Shown in pieces: positions 41,187 to 51,749 of a stretch of DNA of 64,000 nucleotides (its first letter is position 1; each line of letters starts with the position of its first letter). This stretch comes from Thioclava sp. JE_KL1 (lineage in GTDB: Bacteria > Pseudomonadota > Alphaproteobacteria > Rhodobacterales > Rhodobacteraceae). Position numbers and translations under genes: made by a program. The DNA is taken from positions 124,001-188,000 of the forward strand of contig NZ_WBJS01000007.1 in the NCBI RefSeq assembly GCF_009296265.1, in the 5' to 3' direction. The notes under the pieces were generated by a model. It saw only the letters and a list, made by a program, of their open reading frames with translations. It was not told the origin of the DNA and did not search any database.

Positions 41187-42416
41187 ATGAACCGTGCGGA
41201 CAAGATCGGTTACGGCCTGTCGGGCGCGCTGCATGTGGGCGTGCTCTTCTGGGTCATTGCCGGGGGGCAGTGGTTCTTCCCGAAGCCGAACGAGCCGGTG
41301 GTGATCAGCCAGGTCGCGGTGATGTCCGAGCAGGACTTCAACACGATGATGGCCTCGGCGCCGAAGGATGCGCCGCAGCCGACGCCGGATTCGGTCGCGC
41401 CCACGGCGCCCGATACGCCCGCCGAGACGACACCGCCGCCCGAGACGCCCGCGCCTGAGCCGCAGGCCAAGCCGGAACCCGAGCCGCAGGCGATGCAGCA
41501 GCCCGATCCGGCCCCTGATGCGCAGCCCGACGTCTCGGCCCTGCAAGAGCCGACGCCGCCCGCCGAGGTGAGCGACACGCCGCCCGAAATCGTGCCGCCG
41601 GTCGAGGAGCCCTCGCCGACGGTCACGCCCGACATCTCTCCCGCGCCGAAGCCGAAACAGGCGCCGCGCGTGGCACCGACCCCTGCGCCCGAGCCGCCGC
41701 CCGAAGCGAAGGTCGATCCGCAGGCGCAGCCGCAAGAGGCGCCCAAACCCGCCGATACGCCCGATCAGCCGGTTGAGAAGCCGAAGGAGGCGACCGCGCC
41801 GCCGGAAGCTTCGACCGAGATCGTGACCGAAGCGAACAAGACCGAAGACAAGCCGGAAAGCTCTGCGCCGCTGGCCTCGCCGCGTCCGAGCGCCAAGCCG
41901 AAACCGCCTGCGCCGAAAGAGACGCAGACGGCCGCCGCGCCCGCCGAGAAGAAGCCTGCCGAGCCGAAACCGGCAGAAACCAAGCCCGCGCCGAGCGAGC
42001 CGAAGAAAGTCGACAGCGCCTCGGTCAACGATGCGCTCGCGGCAGCCTTGGGTGGCGAGGGCACGGGCGGCACCGGCTCTGCGCCGACGGGGCCGCCGAT
42101 CACCGCGGGCGAGAAAGACGCGCTGATCGTCGACATCAAGCAATGCTGGAACACCGGTGCGCTCAGCTCGGATGCGCTGCGAACCACGGTGACGCTGTCG
42201 GTCGACATGCAGCCTGATGGCCACCCGATCATCTCCTCGATCAAGCTGGTCGGGGCGACGGGCGGCACCGGCAACGCGGTCGATCAGGCTTTCGAGGCCG
42301 GGCGTCGCGCTATCGTTCTGTGCGGCTCGGACGGCTTCCCGCTGCCGCCGGAGAAATACGACCGCTGGAAAACGATCACCATCGACTTCAATCCCGAAAA
42401 AATGAGGATGAAATGA
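41187..42416 (+). CDS. tolA: TolA, periplasm-spanning protein
   Basis: A 409-residue protein: an N-terminal membrane anchor (about 8-28), a very long Pro/Glu/Ala/Lys-rich stalk (about 50-290) and a C-terminal TolA/TonB-like domain (about 305-400: KQCWNTGALSSDALRTTVTL, AGRRAIVLCGSDGFPLPPEKY). The stalk is Pro-rich rather than the Ala/Lys helical stalk of enterobacteria, as is common in this group. It connects TolQ/TolR to TolB and Pal. Confidence 0.9.
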   Translation: MNRADKIGYGLSGALHVGVLFWVIAGGQWFFPKPNEPVVISQVAVMSEQDFNTMMASAPKDAPQPTPDSVAPTAPDTPAETTPPPETPAPEPQAKPEPEPQAMQQPDPAPDAQPDVSALQEPTPPAEVSDTPPEIVPPVEEPSPTVTPDISPAPKPKQAPRVAPTPAPEPPPEAKVDPQAQPQEAPKPADTPDQPVEKPKEATAPPEASTEIVTEANKTEDKPESSAPLASPRPSAKPKPPAPKETQTAAAPAEKKPAEPKPAETKPAPSEPKKVDSASVNDALAAALGGEGTGGTGSAPTGPPITAGEKDALIVDIKQCWNTGALSSDALRTTVTLSVDMQPDGHPIISSIKLVGATGGTGNAVDQAFEAGRRAIVLCGSDGFPLPPEKYDRWKTITIDFNPEKMRMK

Positions 42417-42518
42417 CGGTGGATCGGCGAGTTTCCGCGCGGTGTCATGGGGTTGTGATGCACGATCGTGCCGCAGCGCGTTACAAACCGGGCAAGACCC
42501 GGAAAGGGAGTGTGTGAC

Positions 42519-43841
42519 ATGATGCGTTTCGTTCTCAGTTTGCTGGCGGCTGTGATGCTGGCACCCATCGCCGCAACCGCGCAGGATTCCGAACCGCTGC
42601 ATATCGAGATCACCGACGGTGTGATCGAGCCGATGCCGTTCGCGATCGCGGGGTTCATCCCCGAAACTCAAGAAGCGGGCCAGATGGCGAGCCAGATCAC
42701 GCAGGTGATCTCGAGCGACCTGACGGGAACGGGCCTTTTCCGCGAAATCCCGAAATCCGCCTATATCCAAAACGTGTCGAGCTTCGATACGCCGGTGAAA
42801 TATTCCGACTGGCAGGCGATCAACGCGCAGGCGTTGGTCGTGGGCTCGGTCGGGATGCAGGGCGGCAAGGTGGTCGTGAAGTTCCGCCTCTTCGACGTGT
42901 TCTCCGGACAGCAGATGGGCGACGGGCAGCAGCTTGCAGCCTCGCCGGCAAGCTGGCGGCGTCTGGCGCACAAGGTCTCGGACGTGATCTATTCGCGCAT
43001 CACGGGCGAGGGGCCGTATTTCGACAGCCGCGTGGTCTTCGTCTCGGAAAGCGGGCCGAAGGACAACCGCCAGAAACGGCTCGCCGTGATGGATTACGAC
43101 GGCGCGAACGTGACCTATCTCACCGATGCCTCGACCATCGTGCTCGCGCCGCGCTTCTCGCGTGACGGCACTAAGGTGCTGTTCACCACCTTCGAGACGG
43201 GCTTCCCGCGCATCAAGATGCTCGACGTGGCCACCGCCTCGGCGCGGCTTCTGCCGGAAGTGCCCGGCACTATGACCTTCGCGCCGCGCTTCTCGCCCGA
43301 TGGCACGAAGATCGTCTATTCGATGGAGCAGAACGGTAATACCGACCTGTGGATGATGAATATCAGCTCGGGGCAGACCCAGCGCCTGACGACCTCGCCT
43401 GCGATCGAAACTTCGCCCAGCTTCTCGCCAGACGGTTCGCGGATCGTGTTCGAATCCGACCGCTCGGGCACGCAGCAGCTCTATATCATGCCCGCGAGCG
43501 GCGGTGACGCGACGCGGATCAGCTTCGGCGACGGGCGCTATTCGACCCCCGTTTGGTCGCCGCGCGGCGACATGATCGCCTTCACCAAGCAGAACCAGGG
43601 CCGTTTCCATATCGGCGTGATGCGTACCGACGGCTCGGAAGAGCGCCTGCTGACCTCGTCCTTCCTCGACGAGGGCCCGACCTGGTCGCCCAATGGCCGC
43701 GTGATCATGTTTACCCGGGAGAGCCCCGGCGCCGAAGGTTCGGCCTCGCTCTATTCGGTCGACATCTCCGGGCGCAACCTGAAGAAAGTCTCCACGCCGG
43801 GCGCCGCATCGGACCCGGCCTGGTCGCCGCTTCTGCCCTGA
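42519..43841 (+). CDS. tolB: TolB, periplasmic beta-propeller
   Basis: A 440-residue secreted protein: a signal peptide ending ATAQ-D (about residue 22), an N-terminal TolB domain ([20 protein letters not shown]), then WD-like propeller repeats with [20 protein letters not shown] and [20 protein letters not shown]. It shuttles between TolA and Pal. I start it at ATG 42519 behind GGGAG. Confidence 0.97.
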   Translation: MMRFVLSLLAAVMLAPIAATAQDSEPLHIEITDGVIEPMPFAIAGFIPETQEAGQMASQITQVISSDLTGTGLFREIPKSAYIQNVSSFDTPVKYSDWQAINAQALVVGSVGMQGGKVVVKFRLFDVFSGQQMGDGQQLAASPASWRRLAHKVSDVIYSRITGEGPYFDSRVVFVSESGPKDNRQKRLAVMDYDGANVTYLTDASTIVLAPRFSRDGTKVLFTTFETGFPRIKMLDVATASARLLPEVPGTMTFAPRFSPDGTKIVYSMEQNGNTDLWMMNISSGQTQRLTTSPAIETSPSFSPDGSRIVFESDRSGTQQLYIMPASGGDATRISFGDGRYSTPVWSPRGDMIAFTKQNQGRFHIGVMRTDGSEERLLTSSFLDEGPTWSPNGRVIMFTRESPGAEGSASLYSVDISGRNLKKVSTPGAASDPAWSPLLP

Positions 43842-43912
43842 GGGCGGATTAACAAGCGTTAGAGAAACTGGTAGGCTCGCCCGCAATGGGCAGATCAACA
43901 AAGGCGGAACCA

Positions 43913-44446
43913 ATGAATTTTGCAGTGAAGGCCGTGTTGGCCATCTCGATGCTGGGCCTCGCGGCCTGTTCGAACCCCGATCAATACGGCTCCGGCGCGA
44001 CCGGTCCCGGCGGCGCGCTCGGCCCGGGCGGCGCTGGCATGGACGGCGTAAGCCAAGGCGGGATCAACGACCCGAACTCGCCGGCCTATTTCAGCCAGAC
44101 CATCGGCGACATGGTGCACTTCATGGTTGACCAGTCGACCCTGACCGACACCGCCCGCGGCATCCTGACCCAGCAGGCAAGCTGGCTGGTGAGCCATCCG
44201 AGCTACACTGCAATCATCGAAGGCCACGCCGACGAGCAGGGCACCCGCGAATACAACCTCGCGCTCGGCGCACGCCGTGCCTCGGCCGTACAGGAATACC
44301 TGATCAGCCAGGGCGTGGCCGGCAACCGTCTGCGCACGGTCTCCTACGGCAAGGAACGCCCCCTGGCGATCTGCTCCACTGAGGAGTGCTACCAGAAAAA
44401 CCGTCGCGCGGTGACGGTGATCTCGCAATCGGCGGTCGGGAGCTGA
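43913..44446 (+). CDS. pal: Pal, peptidoglycan-associated lipoprotein
   Basis: A 177-residue outer-membrane lipoprotein: a signal with lipobox LAAC, a Gly-rich linker, and an OmpA-type peptidoglycan domain (about 70-170: YTAIIEGHADEQGTREYNLA, LGARRASAVQEYLI, SYGKERP). ATG 43913 is preceded by GGCGGA; an upstream in-frame start at 43886 would add a non-signal extension. Confidence 0.96.
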   Translation: MNFAVKAVLAISMLGLAACSNPDQYGSGATGPGGALGPGGAGMDGVSQGGINDPNSPAYFSQTIGDMVHFMVDQSTLTDTARGILTQQASWLVSHPSYTAIIEGHADEQGTREYNLALGARRASAVQEYLISQGVAGNRLRTVSYGKERPLAICSTEECYQKNRRAVTVISQSAVGS

Positions 44447-44451
44447 TCGCG

Positions 44452-45285
44452 ATGCTGAGAGCTTTGCTTCTCGGCGCGGCTGTTCTGGCAGCCGCGCCCG
44501 CGCTGGCTCAGGACGCGAACCGCGCCCAGACGCTGGCGGATATCAAGACCGAACTGGGTCAGCTTCAGACCGAGATCGACAGCCTGCGCCAAGAGCTGAA
44601 ATCCTCTGGCCAGGCTGGGCTGCAGAAAGCGGGTGGCGATTCCGCTCTGCAGCGCATGGACTCGATGGAGCTGTCGCTGACGCATATGACCGACCGCGTC
44701 GAAGAACTGGAAAACAAGATCAACCGCGTCGTCGCCGATGGCACGAAGCGGATCGGCGATCTGAATTTCCGGGTCTGCGAGATGGAAGAGAACTGCGACA
44801 TCTCGAAGCTGGGCATGGCCAAGCCGCTGGGAGGCGACGCACCGACCAATGCGCCCTCGGTCACCGGCCCTGCGCCGGATTCGACGCCCGGCCCCGATCT
44901 CGCGATCAACGAGAAATCGGATTTCGAAGCGGGCAAGAAAGCCTATGAGGATGGCGATTACGCCTCGGCGGCCGATCTTCTCACGACCTTCCGGCAGACC
45001 TATCCCGGTTCTCCGTTGACCAGCGACGCGATGTATTATCGCGGTCTCGCGCTGCAAAAGCAGGGCGACGAGGCGGGTGCTGCACGGGCATGGCTCGACG
45101 GGTTCTCCGCCGATCCGAAAGGGTCGCGGGCGGCGGACAACCTGCTGTCGCTCGGCAAGGCGCTGGGGCAGCTCGGTCAGCAGAGCGAGGCCTGCACCAC
45201 GCTGGGTCAGGTGAGCGCACGCTTCCCGGGCTCATCGGCGGCGGGCGAGGCGCAGAGCGCGCAGCAATCGCTGGGATGCCAGTGA
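44452..45285 (+). CDS. cpoB: CpoB/YbgF, Tol-Pal coordinator
   Basis: A 277-residue periplasmic protein: a signal peptide ending ALAQ (about residue 20), an N-terminal coiled coil (about 30-100) that trimerises the family, and C-terminal TPR repeats (FEAGKKAYEDGDYASAADLL, then GDEAGAARAWLDGF). It coordinates peptidoglycan synthesis with outer-membrane constriction. It closes the Tol-Pal operon, six bases after pal. Confidence 0.93.
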   Translation: MLRALLLGAAVLAAAPALAQDANRAQTLADIKTELGQLQTEIDSLRQELKSSGQAGLQKAGGDSALQRMDSMELSLTHMTDRVEELENKINRVVADGTKRIGDLNFRVCEMEENCDISKLGMAKPLGGDAPTNAPSVTGPAPDSTPGPDLAINEKSDFEAGKKAYEDGDYASAADLLTTFRQTYPGSPLTSDAMYYRGLALQKQGDEAGAARAWLDGFSADPKGSRAADNLLSLGKALGQLGQQSEACTTLGQVSARFPGSSAAGEAQSAQQSLGCQ

Positions 45286-45295
45286 GCGCGCTCCG

Positions 45296-46519
45296 GTGAC
45301 GCTGGACGACATCGCAAGACACGGTTTTGACCCCGATGCGCCCCGGCGCGTCGGGGTTGCCGTTTCCGGGGGCTCGGATTCGATGGCGACGCTGGTGCTG
45401 CTGGCTGAGCATTTCGACGTCGCCGCGGTGACGGTGGATCACGGGCTGCGCCCCGAGGCCGCCGACGAGGCTGCCTTTGTCGGGCGGTTCTGTGAGACAC
45501 GTGGTATTACACACTCAGTTCTCCGCTGGGACGGCACCACCGCCGAGGGCAACCTGATGGATGCTGCGCGCCGGGCGCGTCTGCGGCTGATCGGCGCTTG
45601 GGCACGCGAAAACGGGATTGCCCATGTCGCGCTGGGGCATACCGCCAACGATCAGGCCGAGACCTTCCTGATGCGGCTCGCCCGCGAGGCGGGGTTGGAG
45701 GGGCTGTCAGGCATGCGTCCGCGGTTCGAGGCCGAGGGCGTAACATGGCATCGTCCGTTTCTTTGCCAGACACGCAAGTCGTTGCGCGACCATCTGCGCG
45801 CGGAAGGCATCATGTGGATCGACGACCCCTCCAACGCGAATGACCGCTTCGACCGGGTCAAGGCGCGTCAGGCGCTCGGGGTGCTCGCGCCTTTGGGCGT
45901 CGATGCGCAGGCGATCGCCGGGGTCACGGCGAACCTCTCGGCTGCGAATGCGGCACTGCACCGGCTGCTGTTGGCGGAGGTCGCACGTCACGTCTCCGAG
46001 CTGTCGGGCGATCTGCTGATCGATGCCACCGGCTTCGCCGCGATGGATCCGGAATTGCAACGTCGCCTGATCGTGGCGGCGCTGCGCTGGGTCTCGGGGG
46101 CGGAGTATGCGCCACGCGCGGCGAAGGTGCAGAGCCTGCTCTCGGAGATCGCACTGCCCGGCGACCGCACCCTGCATGGCTGCCGCATCACTTCCGGCAA
46201 AGACGCGATCCGCATCACCCGCGAGGCGCAGGCCGTGGCCGATCTGCACGTGGCTGTCGAAGCTGGCGCCGCGCTTTGGGACCGTTGGGAGCTCACCGGG
46301 CCCGCAGCCGACGTGGCGGAAGTCGCGGCGCTGGAGGAGGCGGGATTGCGCCAATGCCCCGACTGGCGCGACACCGGCCTTCCGCGTGCCTCGCTTGCCG
46401 CAAGCCCCGCCATTTGGCGCGGCGAGACGCTTGTCGCGGCGCCGATCGCGGGCTTTGGCGCAGGCTGGCGGGCGCGGATTTCCCGCGACGCATTCGCCAC
46501 TTGGCTAATTCGACGTTGA
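45296..46519 (+). CDS. tilS: tRNA(Ile)-lysidine synthase TilS
   Basis: A 407-residue ATP-pyrophosphatase: P-loop VGVAVSGGSDSM (about 19-30), VTVDHGLRPEAADEA, ALGHTANDQAETFLMRLARE and WIDDPSNAND. It modifies C34 of tRNA-Ile(CAU) to lysidine so it reads AUA. It begins at GTG 45296, ten bases after cpoB; the ribosome site is poor. It is often next to ftsH, as here. Confidence 0.95.
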   Translation: MTLDDIARHGFDPDAPRRVGVAVSGGSDSMATLVLLAEHFDVAAVTVDHGLRPEAADEAAFVGRFCETRGITHSVLRWDGTTAEGNLMDAARRARLRLIGAWARENGIAHVALGHTANDQAETFLMRLAREAGLEGLSGMRPRFEAEGVTWHRPFLCQTRKSLRDHLRAEGIMWIDDPSNANDRFDRVKARQALGVLAPLGVDAQAIAGVTANLSAANAALHRLLLAEVARHVSELSGDLLIDATGFAAMDPELQRRLIVAALRWVSGAEYAPRAAKVQSLLSEIALPGDRTLHGCRITSGKDAIRITREAQAVADLHVAVEAGAALWDRWELTGPAADVAEVAALEEAGLRQCPDWRDTGLPRASLAASPAIWRGETLVAAPIAGFGAGWRARISRDAFATWLIRR

Positions 46520-46601
46520 ACCCCGGCGCGTAATGCCTATTTTCACTGAGGAAGAGGCGGCGACCGCAGGTCAGCCGCCCGATACGATTGGAGGATATTC
46601 C

Positions 46602-48515
46602 TTGGGTAATGCGCGCAATCTGGCCTTTTGGGCGGTGCTGTTCCTGCTGATTTTAGCCCTGTTCAACCTTTTCGGTGATGGGCAATCTTCGATGAACTCG
46701 TCCCAAGCGACCTACTCGGAGTTCATGGACGCCGTCGATAAAGGCGAGGTGAAGAACGTTCGCCTCGATGGCGAAGAGGTGCGCTACCAGCTCGCCGATG
46801 GAACAAGCTTCACCACCATCAAGCCGATGGAAGATCAGATCGCAGAGAAGCTGATCGACAAGGGCATCGCGGTGAGCGTCGTAAAACAGCAGCAGTCGGG
46901 CTTCATGTCGCTGCTGGGTGTCTGGCTTCCCTTCCTCGTGCTGATCGGCATCTGGATCTTCTTCATGAACCGGATGCAGGGCGGCGGCAAAGGCGGCGCG
47001 ATGGGCTTCGGCAAGTCCAAGGCGAAGCTCCTGACCGAGAAACATGGCCGCGTGACGTTCGACGACGTGGCGGGTATCGACGAAGCCAAGGAAGAGCTTG
47101 AAGAGATCGTGGAATTCCTGCGCAACCCGCAGAAATTCTCGCGCCTCGGCGGCAAGATTCCGAAAGGCGCGCTGCTGGTCGGCCCTCCGGGTACCGGTAA
47201 GACGCTTCTGGCCCGCGCCATTGCGGGCGAGGCGGGCGTGCCTTTCTTCACCATCTCGGGCTCCGACTTCGTCGAGATGTTCGTGGGTGTGGGTGCATCC
47301 CGTGTCCGCGACATGTTCGAGCAGGCCAAGAAGAACGCGCCCTGTATCGTCTTCATCGACGAGATCGACGCGGTGGGTCGTGCCCGCGGTGTCGGCATCG
47401 GCGGCGGCAATGACGAGCGCGAACAGACCCTCAACCAGCTTCTGGTCGAGATGGACGGCTTCGAGGCCAATGAAGGCATCATCATCATCGCGGCGACGAA
47501 CCGTAAAGACGTGCTCGACCCCGCGCTGCTGCGTCCGGGCCGCTTCGACCGTCAGATCCACGTCCCGAACCCCGACATCAAGGGCCGTGAGAAGATCCTG
47601 ACGGTTCACTCGCGCAAGGTTCCGGTGGGGCCGGATGTCGACCTGCGCACCATCGCGCGTGGTACGCCGGGCTTCTCGGGCGCCGACCTGATGAACCTCG
47701 TGAACGAAGCCGCGCTGATGGCGGCCCGCGTCGGGCGTCGTTTCGTCTCGATGGAAGATTTCGAGAACGCCAAGGACAAGGTGATGCTGGGTGTCGAGCG
47801 CCGCTCGATGGTGCTCACCCCCGAGCAGAAGGAAATGACCGCCTATCACGAGGCCGGTCACGCCATCGTCGGCCTGTCGCTGCCGAAATGCGATCCAGTC
47901 TACAAGGCCACGATCATTCCGCGCGGTCAGGCCTTGGGTATGGTCGTCTCGCTGCCCGAGATGGACAAGCTCAACTACCACAAGGACGAGGCCAAGCAGA
48001 AGATCACCATGACCATGGCAGGCAAGGCAGCCGAGATCCTGAAATGGGGCGAAGAGCATGTCTCGAACGGCCCCGCGGGCGACATTCAGCAGGCGTCGGC
48101 GATTGCCCGCGCCATGGTGATGCGCTGGGGCATGTCCGAGAAAGTCGGCAATATCGACTATGCCGAGGCACATGAGGGCTATCAGGGCAACACCGCTGGC
48201 TTCTCGGTTTCGACCAAGACGAAAGAGCTGATTGAGGAAGAGGTGCGCGGCCTCATTGAAGACGGCTACCAGGAAGCGCGCCGCATCCTGACCGAGCGGA
48301 TCGAGGACTGGGAACGTCTGGCGCAAGGCCTTCTGGAATACGAAACCCTCACCGGCGACGAGATCAAGAAGGTCCTCTCCGGAGAGCCGCTGGGCGGCGA
48401 CGACGATGACAGCTCCTCGGGGAGCCTGCCGTCGGTGACCGCGCTGCCCAAAACGTCCAAGAAAAAGGATCAGGGCGACGGCGGGGCGGAAACCACCCCC
48501 GAGCCTTCGGCCTGA
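46602..48515 (+). CDS. ftsH: FtsH, membrane AAA+ zinc protease (TTG start)
   Basis: A 637-residue inner-membrane protease that degrades misfolded membrane proteins and regulators. It has two N-terminal membrane helices (about 5-25 and 105-125), Walker A GPPGTGKT (about 193-201), Walker [10 protein letters not shown], the [18 protein letters not shown], and the zinc motif HEAGH (about 415). I choose TTG 46602: it has a perfect GGAGG seven bases upstream and gives the family N-terminus [13 protein letters not shown] 46533 would add 23 residues of no family similarity. Confidence 0.95.
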   Translation: MGNARNLAFWAVLFLLILALFNLFGDGQSSMNSSQATYSEFMDAVDKGEVKNVRLDGEEVRYQLADGTSFTTIKPMEDQIAEKLIDKGIAVSVVKQQQSGFMSLLGVWLPFLVLIGIWIFFMNRMQGGGKGGAMGFGKSKAKLLTEKHGRVTFDDVAGIDEAKEELEEIVEFLRNPQKFSRLGGKIPKGALLVGPPGTGKTLLARAIAGEAGVPFFTISGSDFVEMFVGVGASRVRDMFEQAKKNAPCIVFIDEIDAVGRARGVGIGGGNDEREQTLNQLLVEMDGFEANEGIIIIAATNRKDVLDPALLRPGRFDRQIHVPNPDIKGREKILTVHSRKVPVGPDVDLRTIARGTPGFSGADLMNLVNEAALMAARVGRRFVSMEDFENAKDKVMLGVERRSMVLTPEQKEMTAYHEAGHAIVGLSLPKCDPVYKATIIPRGQALGMVVSLPEMDKLNYHKDEAKQKITMTMAGKAAEILKWGEEHVSNGPAGDIQQASAIARAMVMRWGMSEKVGNIDYAEAHEGYQGNTAGFSVSTKTKELIEEEVRGLIEDGYQEARRILTERIEDWERLAQGLLEYETLTGDEIKKVLSGEPLGGDDDDSSSGSLPSVTALPKTSKKKDQGDGGAETTPEPSA

Positions 48516-48533
48516 CCGCGAAGGTTCGCGAGA

Positions 48534-49343
48534 ATGGTCACGCGTGACGCTTCAGTGCCGGGCGCAGCCGATTGGGACCCAGACGCTTATGCGCGGTTCC
48601 GCAATCTGAGGCTGCGCCCGGCACTCGACCTTCTGGCCCGGGTGCCGCACCTGCCCGAGCGCGGCAAGATCATCGATCTGGGCTGCGGCAACGGCGCGGT
48701 GGCCGAGGCGCTGAACCACCACTACCCGAAGCGCAAGATCGTGGGTGTCGACAATTCCGAGGCGATGCTGAAGCGCGCCGCGGCGACCGGCGCCTATCAC
48801 CACTGCGATCTGGTCGACATTTCCGAATGGGTGCCCAACAAGCCGCCGGCGATGATCTTCTCCAACGCGGCGCTGCATTGGCTGCCCGATCATGCAACGC
48901 TCTTCCCGCGTCTTGCCGGAGAACTGCGCGAGGGCGGCGTTCTGGCGGTGCAGATGCCCGCCCAGCATGGCGCGCCGTCGCATCGCATCCTGCGCGAGCT
49001 GTCGCAGGAGATGTTCCCCGACCGGTTCAACTTCGCGGGCTGGGTGCCGCCCGTGGCCCCTGCGGTGGATTACGCGAAGATGCTCAGCCCCTTGGGCGAG
49101 GTCGACATCTGGCACACAGAATATCTGCAGGAGTTGGAACCCACGCCGGGCGCGCATCCGGTGCGCCGCTTCACGGAAAGCACGGCGATGCGTCCTTTCC
49201 TGCGACTCCTAGGCGACACTGAAGCGCAGGTTCTCATCGAACGCTATGAAACCGCGCTCGAGACGGTTTATCCTCTGCGGGACGATGGCAGCGTCTTTTT
49301 CCCGTTCCGTCGTCTGTTTGTCGTCTTGTCAAAGAGGGGCTGA
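48534..49343 (+). CDS. SAM methyltransferase, trans-aconitate methyltransferase-like
   Basis: A 269-residue class I methyltransferase: IIDLGCGNGAVAEALNHHYP (SAM motif I), GVDNSEAMLKRAA, MIFSNAALHWLPDHATLF, and the Tam-like WDPDAYARFRNLRLRPALDL at the start and RYETALETVYPLRDDGSVFF-type end. Trans-aconitate 2-methyltransferase is the closest pattern, but related enzymes cannot be excluded. It overlaps the MOSC gene by one base. Confidence 0.8.
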   Translation: MVTRDASVPGAADWDPDAYARFRNLRLRPALDLLARVPHLPERGKIIDLGCGNGAVAEALNHHYPKRKIVGVDNSEAMLKRAAATGAYHHCDLVDISEWVPNKPPAMIFSNAALHWLPDHATLFPRLAGELREGGVLAVQMPAQHGAPSHRILRELSQEMFPDRFNFAGWVPPVAPAVDYAKMLSPLGEVDIWHTEYLQELEPTPGAHPVRRFTESTAMRPFLRLLGDTEAQVLIERYETALETVYPLRDDGSVFFPFRRLFVVLSKRG

Positions 49344-49933
49344 TGGCCGCGCTGAAACCCACGCAGTATCAAGGGGAGGTCGTCTGGCTCGGCCTGGTGA
49401 CCACCGAGGGACAACTGACCTCGACCCCGGTCGAAGAGATCGACTTCACCTTCGACGGTCCCGTGGGAGAACTGCATGGCGGGCGCACGCGCCCTTCCTG
49501 CTCGCGGGTGACCGATCAGCATCCCAAGGGCACCGAGATCGCCAATGTCCGCCAGCTGACGATCCTCTCGGCGGAGGAACTGGCCGAGACCGCCTTCGCG
49601 ATGGGCGTTCCGGAGATCGATCCCTCTTGGGTCGGCGCGACGATCGTGCTGCGCGGTTTGCCGGACCTGACCCATATCCCGCCCTCGGCGCGGCTGCAGA
49701 ACGAGACCGGGCTGACCTTCGTGGTGGATATGGAGAACCGCCCCTGTGTCCTGCCGGGCCGGGTGATCGAAGAGCACCATCCCGAGAAGGGCAAGCGCTA
49801 CAAACCGGCCGCCCAAGGTCGGCGCGGCGTCACCGCTTGGGTGGAGCGTCCCGGCCGTCTGGTCGTGGGCGAAACCCTGCGGCTGCATATTCCCGATCAG
49901 CGCGCCTGGGAGCTGATGGACGAGGTCCGCTGA
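49343..49933 (+). CDS. MOSC domain protein
   Basis: A 196-residue protein resembling MOSC (molybdenum cofactor sulfurase C-terminal) domains: YQGEVVWLGLVTTEGQLTST, VGELHGGRTRPSC, EIANVRQLTILSAEELAETA and the Cys-containing FVVDMENRPCVLPGRVIEEH. MOSC proteins handle cofactor sulfur or N-oxide reduction. The start overlaps the methyltransferase stop. The exact substrate is unknown. Confidence 0.8.
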   Translation: MAALKPTQYQGEVVWLGLVTTEGQLTSTPVEEIDFTFDGPVGELHGGRTRPSCSRVTDQHPKGTEIANVRQLTILSAEELAETAFAMGVPEIDPSWVGATIVLRGLPDLTHIPPSARLQNETGLTFVVDMENRPCVLPGRVIEEHHPEKGKRYKPAAQGRRGVTAWVERPGRLVVGETLRLHIPDQRAWELMDEVR

Positions 49934-50014
49934 GGCGATTTAATCCCGCAACGGTCGCTTCTTTCCCTTTCGCCCCGCCGTCAAATGGCTACCCTCCCTC
50001 AGCAGGAGGCCCAG

Positions 50015-51682
50015 ATGACCAGTGACTTAGAGATTGCCCGTGCCGCGACGCTGCGCCCGATGCCGGAAATCGCGGCGAAGCTGGATATCCCCGAAGAGGC
50101 GCTGATCCCCTATGGCCGCGACAAGGCGAAGCTGGAGGCGGAGTTCATCGCTGGGCTGGACGCGCGCGAGACCGGCAAGCTGATCCTCGTCACCGCGATC
50201 TCGCCAACCCCGGCGGGCGAGGGCAAGACGACGACGACCGTAGGTCTGGGCGACGGGCTGTCCCGGATCGGCAAACGCGCCGCGATCTGCCTGCGCGAAG
50301 CCTCGCTCGGTCCGAATTTCGGGATGAAGGGCGGGGCCGCGGGCGGCGGTTACGCGCAGGTCGTGCCGATGGAGTCGATGAACCTCCATTTCACCGGCGA
50401 TTTCCACGCGGTCGGGGCGGCGCATAACCTGCTCTCGGCGATGATCGACAACCATATCCATTGGGGCAACGCGCTCGAGATCGACGCGCGCCGGATCACA
50501 TGGCGGCGCGTGCTCGACATGAACGACCGGGCGCTGCGCGACATCGTCGTCAGCCTTGGCGGCGTCTCGAACGGCTTTCCGCGCCAGACCGGCTTCGACA
50601 TTACGGTGGCCTCGGAGGTCATGGCCTGCCTCTGCCTTAGTCGCGATCTGACGGATTTGCAGGAGCGGCTGGGTCGGATCGTCGTAGGCTATCGCCGCGA
50701 CCGCTCGCCCGTGACCTGCGCCGAGATCGGGGCCGATGGTGCGATGGTGGTGCTGCTGAAAGACGCGCTGCAGCCCAATCTCGTGCAGACGCTGGAGGGC
50801 ACGCCCGCCTTCGTGCATGGCGGGCCTTTCGCCAATATCGCGCATGGCTGCAACTCGGTGATCGCGACGCAAAGCGCGCTCAAGCTGGCCGATTACGTCG
50901 TGACCGAAGCGGGCTTCGGGGCCGATCTGGGAGCGGAGAAGTTCTTCGACATCAAATGCCGCAAGGCCGGGCTGAGCCCGAATGCTGCGGTGGTCGTGGC
51001 GACAGTGCGGGCGCTGAAGATGAATGGCGGTGTCGCGAAAGCGGATCTCGGCGCGGAGAACGTGGCCGCCGTCGAGGCGGGCTGTGCCAATCTCGCGCGT
51101 CACATCGCGAATATGAAGAAATTCGGCGTGCCGGTCGTGGTCGCGATCAACCGCTTCACCGCCGATACCGAGGACGAGATCGCTGCGGTGCGCGCCGCCG
51201 CCGAGGCGCAGGGCGTGGAGGCGGTCCTGTGCACCCATTGGGCCGATGGCGGCGCAGGCACCGAGGCGCTGGCGGAGAAGATCGTCGCGCTGACCGAGCG
51301 CCCGTCGCAATTCGCACCGCTCTATCCCGATGACATGCCGCTACTGGAAAAGATCGAGACCATCGCAACGCGCATCTACCACGCGAGCGACGTCTATGCC
51401 GATCAGAAGATCCTCAACCAGCTGCGTGACTGGGAAGCGGCGGGCTATGGAAACCTGCCGATCTGCGTGGCCAAGACGCAGTATTCCTTCAGCGCGGACC
51501 CGACGCTGCGCGGGGCGCCCTCGGGCCATACGCTGCCGATCCGCGAAGTGCGGCTCTCGGCGGGGGCGGGGTTCGTCGTGGTGATCTGCGGTGAAATCAT
51601 GACCATGCCGGGCCTTCCCCGGCACCCGGCTGCGGAGACGATCGGCCTCGATGCCGAAGGCCGCATCACGGGTTTGTTCTAG
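50015..51682 (+). CDS. fhs: Formate-tetrahydrofolate ligase
   Basis: A 555-residue ATP-dependent ligase making 10-formyl-THF from formate. It has the P-loop [40 protein letters not shown], the [20 protein letters not shown] signature and [23 protein letters not shown] 50015 has AGGAGG five bases upstream; the longer start at 49985 lacks this. It begins the one-carbon unit with chorismate mutase and two folD genes. Length is normal. Confidence 0.97.
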   Translation: MTSDLEIARAATLRPMPEIAAKLDIPEEALIPYGRDKAKLEAEFIAGLDARETGKLILVTAISPTPAGEGKTTTTVGLGDGLSRIGKRAAICLREASLGPNFGMKGGAAGGGYAQVVPMESMNLHFTGDFHAVGAAHNLLSAMIDNHIHWGNALEIDARRITWRRVLDMNDRALRDIVVSLGGVSNGFPRQTGFDITVASEVMACLCLSRDLTDLQERLGRIVVGYRRDRSPVTCAEIGADGAMVVLLKDALQPNLVQTLEGTPAFVHGGPFANIAHGCNSVIATQSALKLADYVVTEAGFGADLGAEKFFDIKCRKAGLSPNAAVVVATVRALKMNGGVAKADLGAENVAAVEAGCANLARHIANMKKFGVPVVVAINRFTADTEDEIAAVRAAAEAQGVEAVLCTHWADGGAGTEALAEKIVALTERPSQFAPLYPDDMPLLEKIETIATRIYHASDVYADQKILNQLRDWEAAGYGNLPICVAKTQYSFSADPTLRGAPSGHTLPIREVRLSAGAGFVVVICGEIMTMPGLPRHPAAETIGLDAEGRITGLF

Positions 51683-51749
51683 GGGCGCGGTCTTGAGCTT
51701 GTTGGGCCAAGCTGCGATAGGGGGCGCGAGTGTTCCGGGAGCCTTGTCG

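Noticed and set aside
41360-42060. Pro/Glu/Ala-rich repeats in tolA as a tandem-repeat or CRISPR-like array
   Set aside because: They are degenerate codon-level repeats encoding the periplasm-spanning stalk, with no spacer structure.
41121-43913. 930-codon frame on the minus strand opposite tolA and tolB
   Set aside because: It is antisense to certain genes and is Arg/Gly/His-rich low complexity with no recognisable domain.
48516-48532. CGCGAA-GG-TTCGCG hairpin after ftsH as a terminator
   Set aside because: The stem is short, the loop is only two bases and there is no T-run; the next gene follows immediately.
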